A stretch of DNA of 64,000 bases from Gonocerus acuteangulatus. Taxonomy: Eukaryota > Arthropoda > Insecta > Hemiptera > Coreidae. The notes beneath the pieces were generated by a model, which was given only the letters and a program-made list of their open reading frames with translations, ran no database searches and was not told where the DNA came from. The stretch covers positions 155,597,580 to 155,661,579 of the forward strand of contig OX328123.1 of NCBI GenBank assembly GCA_946811695.1, read 5' to 3'. Both the position numbers and the translations under genes were made by a program. Below, one piece after another: positions 11,396-25,278 of this stretch; position 1 is the stretch's first letter, and the number at the start of each line of letters is the position of its first letter.

Positions 11396-14300
11396 TAAAA
11401 AAAAAAAAAAAAAAATAAAAAAAAAAAAAAATTTTAAACTTTTTAAAAATGAAACCTGTTAATAGTATCCAGTATTTGAATAGTAATGCTACCCTGAGCC
11501 GGAAAACAAAATCTTTAGACCAAATTAAATTAAAAAAAAAAAAAAAAAATTTAAAACTTGCTAAGCAGTTTTTAATTTTTTTTTTACACCGGAGCCCACC
11601 CGAAATGTAATGATATAAAAGGGGGGTGCTCTAGAAAGAGTGAGTTTCTGGCATAGCAAAGAGTAGCATTCCTATTCAAAATAAAGGCTAGCTTATATAT
11701 TATAAGTCCATCACAAATATTATCATTTGTCAATCAATAAATTAAATAAAAGAGTAATAAAAGAGATAGCATTTGGCAGTGTTTAGTTTGGCAGTGTTTA
11801 TTTTTTCAAAAAGGCAGTGTTAAGTAGATAGAAGAGTCCAAATATCTCGGCTAGGAGCGATAAGGTATACAAGTTCCCAGGAAGATAACGAAAGAGGTGT
11901 TTACAAGTATGGACAAGAAAATCCAGGGAAGGACGCAGATTTCAGACACCCTTGGTGTGGAGGGGGTACGCCTCTATAAGTAGGGCCTTCCCCCACCACT
12001 CACTCTCACTTCAACGCCAGCCAAGGGCGAGAGAGCACCCTTTGCGCAACCACAGCCTGACACCGATCACTTCAACTGGACATGATGGGAAGGTAGAACT
12101 CCAAGATCTAGCAGCCGACCATCCATCTCCTCAACACGACTACCAGCAGCCTGCCTCTTCACTTCAAGAACATCATCCGTAAAACAAGCTGAGTATAACT
12201 CACTCACTGCCAATCTTTAATTCAATTCTTAAAGCTATCTTAAAAGTTCACAATGGCCAATAGTTATATTTTAATATATAAGTTAATATTTTAAATATGT
12301 TCTAAACATTTCTTAATAACCCAACATTGATACAAATATGTGAGTCACGCAATTTTCTTTTCTATATTCCTTTTATATCACAGCCATGCAAAAATCTAAA
12401 ATTATATCTTTTATTCAATATAAGTCAATTATTTCCAACTCTATTTTATTTATAATGAACCTATCTCCTGGTATTTAATATGGTCTCAACACATAAAATG
12501 ACAGATGGTAAGAAGTGGTACTAATAATATATTTCTCATGTTTTTATTTCAGGAAATTTGTTCAATTAATTTAATTATTCAAATGGTTATTCATAAGTCC
12601 GTATGTGGTGAGTTTGGTAATAGATTAAATGAACCCTGAGATTTAATGAAAATATAATATAATCTTTTCTAAATCAACTTTTCCAATAATAACTTTTTTA
12701 TTCTTTTCTTTTTCTACATTAACTATTAAATATCTTCCAATATTCTTATTCTTCCCCCACCAAAACACCACAATATATATATACAAATTTTAACCACCGT
12801 TATTTTCGGTCTCTAGGGGTTCTGAAACGCGAAATTTTCTAGTCGGCATTTCCGGATTGTTTCATTGTATCAACCTTATAAGCGGGGTTCCTCCCTATGG
12901 GGGAGGGAGGAACCGCGCTAAAACAAAACAAATATAATAAAAATAAATTTCTTGTAAAAAAACTTACATAAAATGTATGGGATTATTGTTATTTAAAGTA
13001 GCACGTAGTAAATCATAACTGGTGCCTGAAACCTTCATGCTGTTAATAATGCCATTTGCCTCTCCATCTGCTAGACCTCCACCTTTCAGCTGGAACAGAC
13101 ATCATAAAAATAATTTATTCAATGTTTTCTGGGTCAGCACTTATGCAATCATTAATTGGACGCCTTTACACGGAAAGGAATGAAGTGTTATCTGTACATT
13201 ATTTAGAGAATTGGGTTTAAAGTTTTTTTTTGGGCCTAAAATTCCTTTATTACCTGAAATATTTCATTATTGATTAAATTGAAAATTATACATTTTCTCT
13301 CATTAAAATAAACTGTTATTATGGTGATGAGGGTTTATTTTTATAGTTATTGATAAAAATGGTGCTTGGTTCCTTTCTGTTTAAAATAGCTGTTTAATTG
13401 TGAATTTATATTAAAGGATCCAAGTCCATGCTATCTGTTAGATTTCTGACCTTTTGTTATGTTTGCTCGTTTTTTTAGTAAGAATAATAGTCAAAATAGA
13501 CCATGTGCTGTTTGTATTTTAAAAGGGAGGCAACCTGTAGATAGCTCGGCTTTAATAGCCAAATTATGTTGGGCAAAACTAAAAACTAAAACTAAAATTA
13601 AAACTGCATTCACTTTTTGGAGTACACTAAATCTAACCTAAAAATTGCAATCTAAAAAAAAACTAAAACTAAAATTATACTAATTAATGGATTTTAATTC
13701 AACTAAAACTAAATCATTGGGAATTGACTAAAAACTAAATTAAAGCTTTAGTTTAGTTTAGTTTTACTAAAATAACGTGAATTAATGTAAATCATATGTT
13801 ATTTCGATAATTAAGAAAATTATTAAAACTAATAGAACTTGTAAAGGCCTATTCACGCTGCACTGTGTCCGGGTAGAGCCCCGGCCTCCTTCGGGCCTTT
13901 GTAACCGAGTGGAGATCGGGCCCCGGCCGGGCCTCCATCCATGCTATTCCGACAGTTCCGTCCGGGGCATGGCCATGTCGTCTATTTGTGCCACAAAAAT
14001 GTACTTTTCCAAAGAAGATTTAGCAGCAATTGCAATTGCACTTGATGAAGAGCAAAGGGAGAAACTAGAAGAAGATTGGGCGTGCATCCGACATGACGTA
14101 AGCGTAATTTGGAAGGAAAATTTGCCAAGCTATATAAAGAACTTTTGTATGGTGAAGGAAATTCTTTGGTTATTTTCGAATGTCTGAAAAAATTTTTAAT
14201 GTTTTACTTCTTTAAGTACAGGATGCTCTCACAAAACAGAAGACACCATTACATAAGCACATTCACCTACTGAGCGATTAGCAGTGTGTCTCAGGCATTG

Positions 14301-17300
14301 TTGTGTGTTTAACATTGCAACGATAGCCCTCAGAGACGTACAAGCTTATCGCCATACCCATCTCTAAGGGCATGCTCGTCACACTGCCAAAAGCCTGGAA
14401 AGGGGGAAGTCCTCTACTATCCAACGTCAGCCCCTACCATCGCTTTTAACCAGATGAACTGGTAAGCAATGGAAGTGACCAGTACCAACAAGCACCACGT
14501 CTACTCCAGGCAACCTTGAAGAGGATCCTGGTACCCGCCGGCCCGAAGGTAAGACAACTTAAGCCCGAATGAGGTGGCATAAACAATGACTGAATTAGTA
14601 ATATATAGATTATATTAACTCCCTTCTGTTTATAATAAATCTTAGGTCCGCCTAAAGCCAACTCTAGCTTAAGGTTGATTCGTGCTAGACTGTGCCGGGA
14701 CACGTTGAAACAATCACCCCAGAATTCTCAATGGACTCGTTCACACTGAAACGGTGGCCCGTGCCAGGACCGTGTTCTAATCGTGTCCTGGCCGTGCTCC
14801 GGGGGGAAAGGGGGCTGGACATTTTTTCCCGGCCCGGCTCCCTCTCTCAGTTGTGCAACATTGTTTAATTACATAATTGCAATCATCAGTAATAATAAAT
14901 TGTTCACTTGGTTATTAATAACTTGCCTGAGACACACTCTCATGAAAAATCTTATAGGGTCACTCCTTTACCTAACAATTGGTATTACAGATATTTCTCA
15001 TCCAGTAAGTTTTTTAAGCCAGTACAACACGTGTTATGGACATGATCACTGGATGGCAGCAAAACGAATCTGTTACCTCAAAAGGACCAGAAATCTGAGT
15101 CTTACCTATCAAAGTCTGACTCGCTGGAACTGCGCCATCTTAGAACGGTTCCGTTCTTATCCCTAGTGCTATTAGCAAAGGAATACAAGAAGTTATTCGT
15201 AGCGTTTGATATTTCGTGAAAAATATAAATTAAATCTTAAAGAGAAGGAAGGTTAAGGCACCACAACTGGAAACTGACAGTATCCTAAGCGGAAATTGCT
15301 CGCCGTAGTAGTTGAAAAGTGAGTACGTTTTCAATACAAATTTGTATTGACTTATACATCCTTCTTCAAGAATGAGGATTAAGAATTATCCGCTTCTGTT
15401 TAAGTGGGCTACTGTCAGTTTTCTGTGCTTTGTGATGCCTAATCCATCCCATTTCTTCGAAATGTTGTTAACATTTTTCACGAAATACTAAAAAAAAAAG
15501 CTGTTCATCTCTATTCTAAGCTTTCCAAATGTCACTAGGAATAAGTACGGACCGCGCTAAGATGACGCAGTTCCTGCAAGTCGGACTTTTTAACCATTCA
15601 TACACTATTTTTATCTATACAGTTCAGGATATCACCAATTCTTTGGAGAATAAAAAATTTTGGCTTTTCCTCGTATTTTGCTAACATATGTTCTTTGATA
15701 AACTAAATTAGTTAATTAAAAACTAAAACTAAACTAAAATCACTAATTTAGGTCTCTTTTGCTAAACTAAACTAATTACCATACTAAAACTAAAAACAAC
15801 TATTTATTAAGAAAATACTCCAACAGAGTCCAATTTTATGAAATTACAATCATTTTTCTGAGTTAACTTGATTAATAATTATACAAATCGAAAACTAAAT
15901 GAAAAACAGTCATGTCCAACTGATGGCTGACCATATACGGCTACAGCTTTCTTATCATTCCTGTTATGTAGGAAATTAAAATTAATCCCGCTATGTTAGA
16001 CATAACATAAATGGAGAATGGTCCTTGTTTTCACGCTTTGATTTGCTGAAGTTTATATTTTTGTCATTGGTATTAGTTTTGTGATTTACTATGTTGTACA
16101 CTGCACTTTCTGCGCTCAGGAAATCATTAATTGTCATTTTTGTTAACTTTAAAAGGCTTTCTTCTTCTTGATGATCTCATTATGTTGATATAATCATTGT
16201 CAGTTTAAACCCTTTGTTGGGTTTTAAGATGGCATTCAACACCACCAAACTCTGAGTCATTAGGCAGGAAAGAGTGGCCTGGTTTCATAAATTTTCAAAT
16301 TACCTTCTTGAGGGCAGGTTGGCTGGCTTGTAGATACTTGAACATTAATGTTCTTTTGATATTCCGGTTCTGGCCGCCACAATACCAATTCCTCAATACC
16401 TGGGGAGTCTACGACGATGTGGTTCATTAAGCAGGATCCTATCTCCTGGGATCCTCTTCCGTTTGTCCATTCAAACCATACATAGAAATTACCTTTATTA
16501 GTTTCGCCTGAATAAACACAACAGTTGTACATGATAAGTTGAGACTATCATAATAAACAATATTTGTAGGGATTCTTGGTAAAGGCAACGTTTTTTGGAG
16601 ACAAAAAAAATGTTTTCTTTTCTCCCTCTTTCTCAGCACATTTTATTTTTGCATCAAATTCTTCTGTATCCTTTTCCACCAAAATCAAGTCTTCTTCGTG
16701 CTCCTTTCTAAGGCTGTCTTTAAGTTCCTCATTAGTAGTAGAATCCACTTGAGAGAAGCCACACAGTTTGGTTCCTTTCTGTTTATAGCATACTGGATAC
16801 GTCATTTCACTTATTATTAGTATTTTTTTCTTGCTTAAATGACATTATATTTAACCAATTTTTTGTTACTATATAAATTCTACAATTTTCTATAAGATAG
16901 CACCAATAACTCAATTTGCTTTGTTGTTGTGCTTTGTTCCTTTCAGTTAATTACAGCATACTGGATACACCCAGGGAGCAAAAAAATAAAAAAAAAATCT
17001 GATTTATTTGATTTAAATCAATTTTTTTTATTTAAATTGGATTTTTTTAATTTAAATTGGATTTTTCTATTAAAACCGGATTTAAAAAAGAAATCAGAGT
17101 TTTTAAATGTATCTAGTCTATATAGAGAGCTAGTTATTACCTAGTTGTTCATTATATAAACCTGTGACTAAAATATTTGTTTAATTACAATGCAAATAAT
17201 GAAATAACTATTCTAAAGTATTTTGTCTTAAGTGGATAATTTTGGGAGCATAGTAGAATTGGAGGATCACATATACAGGGGCTGAAGTTGTCATATATTT

Positions 17301-20300
17301 TGAGACCAGAATTTCTGTAAATTTAAAGACTTAAATCGACGAAAATCTTTAATTTTCGGTGATTAGAGACTTTAAATTTAAATGTACAGAAACTCTGGTC
17401 TCAAAATATAGGATAATTTTGACCCTTGTATATATAATGACTTAATTTTCAAATTTTAAAACAAAGATTTTAAAAATTAAGCTTTACAGAAATATTAATC
17501 GTTATGGAACGGATGTTATTGTATTTACATATTCTTTTCTGATTCGTAAATCCTAAGTATTGATGTCATTCTGCATGTTTTAAGTGATTTTAAAGTATTT
17601 AAACAGTTTTTTACTTTACATATTTTGTCAAAACTCCATATTTTTACATATTCTGCCATAAATACATATGTTTGCTTAATATTTTAATATTCTTTTTTTT
17701 TGTAATTGAAGAAATAACAGGAAAACCGAGAAAGAAAATAAAACTTTACCCATTGAGTCTAGGTGACTGTGCCTTTTTTAATTCCAAGAAGGTGGCTGTA
17801 TATGTACTATGTCAATACTAGGTACAAAAGGCATGTTGTTAGTGGATAGCATTAGAATCATACGAGAGTAATAGAGAAAATCCAGGTTTTAGAAGGAGAT
17901 ACTTGGAACAAATTAAAAATAAAGTTAAAAGAGAGCCTAGAAAAAACCCCACATTATTGGGGATATCCATAGTGGCAAAACGATTAACAGATGAGCTGAA
18001 TCCCACTCTTCAGTGCAGTTGATTGTTGCCTTCAAATACACACCAGTGACTTTACAGTCCAGGCAACGAACAGTTATAGATAGAAATTTTTAGAACAAAA
18101 TTTTTGACTTCGTAACTTTGTTTGGGCCGGATAGGAGGTGAACATATCAAAAGTCCTCGCCCGTAGCCTTTGTGCCGGGGGGAGGGGGGGTTTAGAAGGT
18201 CCCATTTTTTGGGTTTTCACTTATATCTTGGAAACCCTCCATCGTAGCGACATGACTATTCTATAACAAATGACAGCTGACTAAATTTCCTACAAGTTCT
18301 ATTCAATAAGTTTTTTCGTGATTTCTTTGGTTTTCGAAATATCCTCTCTTGAAAGTCTGTTACTTTGGGAAAAAACACTTTTCCCGCACATTTTTTCCCC
18401 TTTTTGAACGGATATCTCTTCAATGATGCACCCAAAAAATAAATGCCGGTTATAGGGTTGTAGAGCATTACATTCACTTCAATAATATATATTACTTTAC
18501 TATTTTATGTATTTTCCTTCAAAAGTAAAAACAATTTCAGTGTTCATTGTGATATCTGGCGACAACTGTCGACCAATAAATCCTTCAATTCGAAAACTAA
18601 AGATATCTCAAAAAACTTTATTGATTAGAACTTGTAGCATATTTAATCAGCTTTTATTTCTTATAGAATAGTCATGTCGCTAGGACGCAGGGTTTCCGAG
18701 ATATAAGTGAAAACCCGAAAAATGGGACCTTCTAAACCCCCCTCCCCCGTCACCTCCTATCCAGCCCAAACAAAGTTACAAAGTCAAAAATTTTGATCTT
18801 TAGCTGTTTTTAAGCATTCGTTGCCTGGACTATTAGTAGATGTTGAAAGATAATTCAGTCATTTCACGTTTGAACATTTCAAAATTCAAGTTGTAGCAAA
18901 CAGTCTTTCAAAATAATGTTCATCTGTAGAAATTTTCAACTTTTTCCCCTTTTATAATGAGTTCCTAATTTTTATTTATGCTTTATTTTTCAATATGTTA
19001 AAGATTTTTAGCTATTTTGTTCTATACTTTTGTTCTTTCCATTAATAATAGAGTTCCTACTTATTATTTATGCTTTTCTTCTCAATATTTTATAGTGTTT
19101 AATGTACTTGTTTACTAAATATTTTCAATTTTTAATTACATATTTTATTATAAATAGTTAAACATACATGTTCATATTTTGAATTTTATTTTACATGAAC
19201 ATCCTTTCCCTATTAATCACGTATAATAACAGTAATATTATTTATTTAAAACGGGTCTTCCGTTTCCCCACCGGCGACAGGAATTATCTCATCTCAGGGC
19301 TCGCTGAGAAAATTCCTGGCTGCACCCTGGATGTCGGCGCTAATGGTCAAGATTTGTCGATGCGCCGTAAAAAAAAAAAAAAAATTATTTATTTAAAGCT
19401 TAGAACAAAAACGCCAGTTTGTCAGCCTTTTCACATCTAATTAGGTAGTTTCTCATTTGACTGTGAACAAAACCAAGGGTTGGAAACATTCTTTCAACCC
19501 CTGCAGAAGTTGCCTTTCCTGTCATAAGCTACTCTATTATTAACAGTTCTTTTGAGGAAATACAATATTTTAAGACCAACGAAGACTTACACCAATTTAA
19601 AGCATTCACTTCGCCCTCTACCTGCCAATCTCTTTTATCTTAAACTTAAAAGGTGCAGATGTAGAATTAAAAACAAAGGAATGGCCATAAAAGAAACAGA
19701 CTTTGAATAGATAAGAACGGTCAAGTGAGGGTAGGCCCTAGGGACAAAAATAAAAACGAAATGTTGAAATGGCAGAACTAGTTAGATTTAAGTTTAAAAA
19801 AATATATAATAATAATTTTTTTAATAAAATCAATTGATTTAAATCAATGATTTAAAAAAAAATCAAATGATTTTAATCATGATTTAAATCACTGATTTAA
19901 AAAAAAAATCAAATGATTTTAATCATGATTTCGTTAAAAATGGCGCTTGGTTCCTTTCTGTTTAAAGGCATCCAATTGTAATTTGATTATTTTTAAAAAT
20001 ACAGTCAACTCTCAATAAGTCGACCTTCAAAGGACTGTGAAAAAAGGCCCAATTTATGTACAGTTTGACTAACAGAGCATTGAGTTGTCCAGGTTATAAT
20101 TCAAATTATCTACATGTAAGGGTGGACCTACATTCGTCTCGACCCGATCTGATAGCCACCGACTGTCGGAAGAAAAACAAACACCTCAATGGAGGTGCCT
20201 AGATTGGTCCCGACCCAATCCGATCTGATGACCACCGATTCTCGGCTGTTCAAACTTGTTTGTTTCTAGACTGTTTTCAGACAACCGGTCAAAAATGGCG

Positions 20301-22542
20301 CCAAACGACATATTATGTTTCAAAAAAGTCTGCAGCCTTTAGATCTTAGCCGATTTCAATGCACTTTTTTTAAAAATTACAGCTAATAAAATTTAGAACA
20401 ACATTGTCAGAGTTTTGTTTTTTATTTCCCTTGTTTATTAAATTACAAGGAAAGATGTTTATAACTTTCCAATGTTTATAACCTTCTAATGTTTATAACC
20501 TTCTAGCTACCTTTCTTGAAATTATTTTAAAATATGAATACTAATGCTTCTCTTATCATAGTGTAACAGTTAAAAATTAACTATTACACTAAGATTTTTT
20601 TTTTTTTTTCCGGGACTGATATACTTCCAGAAGATTAATTGGCCTCTCAACTTCTCCTTTTTACCTCCAACAAGGTAATAAAAGGTTTCTATCCTTATAA
20701 GGTGGTATTTCTTAAATTAATCACTCATTTTCACTAGATGAAATTGAATCGGATCGGGACCAATGTAAGCACTCATGTTGGCCGTTGTCGGTCAAACGAT
20801 ATCGAATAGGATTGGATTGGGAGACATATGGGTCCAATGTAGGTGCAGCCTACATAGAAAAAATAGGAGGTTAAAACATCTACTTAAAGTTAACCCAAAT
20901 ACATGTTGAATGTACATAAATATATAAAGCCAATTGGCAGAATAAATGGGTAATTGAACTCTTATTGAGTTAGTATCAGGTCATCCCATAAGTAATAATG
21001 TTGGACTGTAGAAAGGACTTTCTTCTACAGTAGCCTGCAGGAGTTCTTTGTCAAGCTCTGTTGGTCCACCTGTACGAGGCTCGTCTTCAAGCTTGTGGTT
21101 TCCCGCTCGAAATCATTCATACGACCGTTGTACTTTTTAATTTACATTAAATTTCAGCACAGAATAAATAAGTTTCACCAACCAAAACATGATAAATTTG
21201 AAGTGTATTTCATGCTATAATAAACAAAAATAAATTGAAAAGGAGGGAACATAAAAAGAAAGAATATTAAACACCGGCATTACTTATGGGATGACCTGAC
21301 ATGCAAGTTTTTCCATTGTGCAATAAAGAGGCATTCTACAAGATATTGGAAATAAAATTTACACTTTTTGTTACACAATTTAATGAATTTAAATAAAATA
21401 TAATTAAACATAATATCACTTATTTTATTTTAAATTTATTTGGAGAAATACATAAAAAGTCATAATATTGAAAAGCCAACAATTTCTGCACATTGATAAA
21501 TTATCAAAGATAAGGGGATTTATACAGACTGCATTCTACTTCTTACATTCCCTAGTGAGTCATGACTAGGGTACAGATGTTCATGTAAAATAAAATTCAA
21601 AATATGTACATATATATTTAACTATTTATAATGAAATATGTAATAAAAAATTGAAAATATGTAGTAAAAAATACCAAAAACACTAAAAAATATTGAAAAG
21701 AAAAGCATAGGTAACTTGTACGAACTCTTTTATTATAAATCGAAAGAACAAAAGTTGAAAATATATAGAACAAAATGACTAAAACTCTGTAACATATTGA
21801 AAAAAAGCATAATTAATAATTAAGAGCTCATTTTAAAAGGGGGAAAAAGAAGTTGAACATTTCTAAAGATGAACATTATTTTGGAAAATTATATGCAACA
21901 AAATGCATTTTTTAAATTGTTTAACGTGAAATGATGCTGGTCTGATCTCATAACGGGAGTATATAGTGGTGGGGTCACCGATGAGGCCCATTTTTGTCTG
22001 GTGATTTTTTTTGCATTGACAAATAGTCGACACGTGTCCGAGCGTTTCGTCCAATGCGTCTTAGGAGCCAGGAAATAAAATAAAATAGGTTGAAAATTTA
22101 TTATTTTATTTGCATAACAGCACTTACATAAACCATATTGTTCTGGGAACGTGTTCTATTTACAGATGAAAATAAGTTTTACATTTGTGGGTCGGATGGA
22201 AGGGGAAGAAGTTAAAGAAAAAAAAAAAAATAAAAAATACTGCTTGAGAAGGAACCTAATTGGGACCTCAGAAGTATGGAGGTGGAGGTGTCTTAGTCTG
22301 AGGGAGCATTGTGCTTCAGGAGCTGGAAACTTACAATTTATAGATGGAGTAATAGATCAGCACGTTAGTGTAGACATTTTTAGGGAAAATTTGCAGCTAT
22401 GTTTAATCTTCAAATGGCTTTTTAGCACTTTCCTCCGAAGGAAAGTAGCTATTGAGGTTGGACTCATGACGGAATTTTTGAAAAATTTCTTCAAATCTTT
22501 ATCGATCCTACCTAGTAGACACCGAAAATGACCCCCGTTAAA

Positions 22543-22613
<71 letters not shown>

Positions 22614-25208
22614 TATATATATATATATGTGTCTGTTAACACGATAGCGGCCAGAGTTTTTGTTTTTTCGTCACGAAACTTGGTATATAGCATTCAATTA
22701 GCAAACGATTGAACGAGTTCGTTAACCACCAAAGTCGGTCCACCGGAAGGGGGGTTTACCCCGAACCCAAAACACTTATTTGACTATGTCAGCCGTAATA
22801 TTTGTTATATTTCAACGAAACTTGGTATTCGTAGTGTTAATATAGAGAGAAAAGTGAGATATAAAAATGAACTAAATCGGTTCATTAGAAGGGGGGGTTT
22901 ACTCCGGACCCACAATACCAATTCGCCACTACCAGCCGAGATTTTTGGTATATTTCGACGAAACTCGGTATTCGTAGTGGTAATCTACAGGCAAATATGT
23001 GTTGTAAAAAGAAACTAAATCGGTTCATTAGAAGGGGGGGTTTACTCCAGGCCCAAATTCCTAATATACTCATACCGGTCGTAATTTCTGCTGTATTGTA
23101 ACGAAACGCTGTACACGTCGTGGGTAACTCGTGAGAAAGAAGTGTTGTAAAAATGAGCTGAATCGGTCAATCGGAAAGCGGGGGTTTAATTTGTAATATA
23201 TTTGAATAGAAAAGCCGGCAGACGTAGGTTCACAAAGCCGCCGCAAGGAGCGCTTTCTACCACTAGAGTGACTGTATCCTGTTCCTGCATTAGATCAAAA
23301 TACGATAATATGAGGATTTTTGTATTTATTACGTAGAGTAGTAGGTACCATGTGTAAACATAACTCTGGATGCAAATTAATAATTGATCAGTTACTCATT
23401 ACAAAATGAGAACTATTCACGTTTTTATTTTATTTATGTAGGATATTTTAAGCAAATTGTTCTGGAAAGCAGTTTACACTACCCAAATTCTGAGGAAAGT
23501 GCTTAGTTATGCAGCTCCTGCGTGACGGACTTTATTATCTTACAGGATAACGATTCCAAACATGGAACATGAAGACTTCAGGATTGGTTGCTCTACAATG
23601 CTCCACAGCAACTTAAAACCCCTCCCCTGTCTCCTGAACTTAACCCAATAGAGCACGTCGAAAGCGTTCGCCCACAGTAATCTCACTGATGCCAGTGACG
23701 ACGTCCTCCACCAACAGGTATGACAGACAATATTGAATTAAAATTTGTTATCAGTTGTGTGTTTTAAGTTCGGAAAAATTAGAGACTTTTTTGAGTCCAG
23801 ACTTCATCTCATTATTTGTTATTTGATATAAAAAATTTATATGGACCAAATTTAATAACTTTAATAATTCTGTTCAAAATCACATGAATTTTATGTCTAC
23901 AAAAAAAAAAAAAAAAAAAAAACAATCAGTCCCGTAACAGGCCACAAGGGCCCAGAGGGGCAGATACTGCAGAGGTATCTGATTCTTGACCATACGGCAC
24001 ACTAGGGAGATAGTGTGGTCAACACTATGCTCCAGCCGCCTGATTTTCCCCTTGGCTGCTTCGACTGCTTGAGTCATTAGCACCAAGGTACTCATTATTA
24101 ATTAGATTAATTAAAGGCTGGGTGAGCCTAGGGACGATCTGGGACCCCAAATCCAACCCTCGAATGGCAGCACTAGAAGAAAAATCTTTAGTGCGCGCTC
24201 GGGTTTTGAACCTGGTCCTCCAGTTCATTAGTTGAGTGCTCTACCACTGAGCTAACCTCGTCCCCTTTATGCCTACAAACCTGTTCTTAATTTTTTTCTG
24301 TACAATGGAAAAAATTGCTTGGGGCCTTTTGTTAGTAAGTGTATGCGTACCTCATTGTTCAGTAAATGTAAGATAATCTCCAACCTTTTTTTGAACATTA
24401 GTTTTCACATTTTTCATAATCACTTTTGAAATTTTATTTAGATGTCTGAAAAAAATCCTGTGGTAGACGACCAACATACTCCATAAATAAACAAACTACT
24501 GTAGAATGGTTAAGGGATCATAAGGTTGAAGTCAGCATGAAAATATCAAAGAGTTGATGCAAGAAGTATTAGAATTTCACAAGGAGGAAACATATAATGT
24601 AGATGATATTTAGAAAGAACACGGTCACCCATCCCTATATTTACCTCCTTATCATCCTGATTTAGATCCGATAGAACTTGTTATTTAATCAAAAAGGGAA
24701 CACTAACTGAAAAGCTTTATAAAGAATATCTAACAGACAAATTGACGAAATGCATCAGAAACATTGAAAAGGAATATGAAGTTCATGATTGTATTACAGA
24801 TACTGAAATAGATAAGCTGATTATTAAGTTTCACGGGGTAATATTCCCTTGTAACGTTTTTTTTACAACTTTTTTTTTAATGGGCTAAAATTCTTCCTTA
24901 ACTAATCAAAAATTATATCCAAGCGTGTTTATGTGAAGTAAAAAATTTGTAAATTGATTAAAAATACGATTTTCCTAGTGAATTCCCGATGCCTAATGAA
25001 TGTGATGCTGATTTAAAGATAATTTTTTGAGCGAGCTTCGATTGGTCCCTTTTACTGGTTAAGTTTTTTTAGGGCCCTCCTTCAATACATTTCAAAATTA
25101 AAGGCAATTTTTTAAAATCTTTATTACAAGAAAGTTTGAAAAAAATTAAATAGGGTCCGATGATTTTGAAAAAAAATGACATCGGCCCCAAGTTTTACTT
25201 TTGTATGG

Positions 25209-25278
<70 letters not shown>

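Larger units (their letters stand above)
6851..12772 (+). mobile_element. Young non-autonomous LTR retrotransposon (5.9 kb)
   Basis: Two direct repeats of exactly 1167 bp (6851-8017 and 11606-12772) start TGTAATGATATAAAA and end CACCACA; no difference was seen wherever they were compared. The internal 3.6 kb has a tRNA primer site, one 227-codon frame and long A-rich non-coding sequence, but no reverse transcriptase, RNase H or integrase. Transposition must therefore depend on a relative elsewhere. The insertion lies in an (AT)n tract, so an ATAT target duplication is likely but cannot be separated from the repeat. Equal LTR length points to recent insertion. Confidence 0.92.
18885..21890. 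repeat. Inverted pair of about 310-bp arms flanking 2.4 kb
   Basis: Sequence 18885-19197 (ending TTTTATTTTACATGAAC) is repeated in inverse at 21588-21890 (starting GTTCATGTAAAATAAAATTC). The space between holds a SINE, a MITE, a pogo-like end at 20001 (CAGTCAACTCTCAATAAGTC) and a mariner remnant, so the arms may be ends of one old element later invaded by others. Confidence 0.6.

Noticed and set aside
7197..12182. Identical 76-codon frames in the two LTRs of element 1
   Set aside because: They are identical only because LTRs are copies of each other; the frame overlaps the likely promoter region and has no motif.
22357..22614. Minus-strand frame beginning with an Ile-Tyr repeat
   Set aside because: It is the (TA)n tract plus repeat leader and has no coding evidence.
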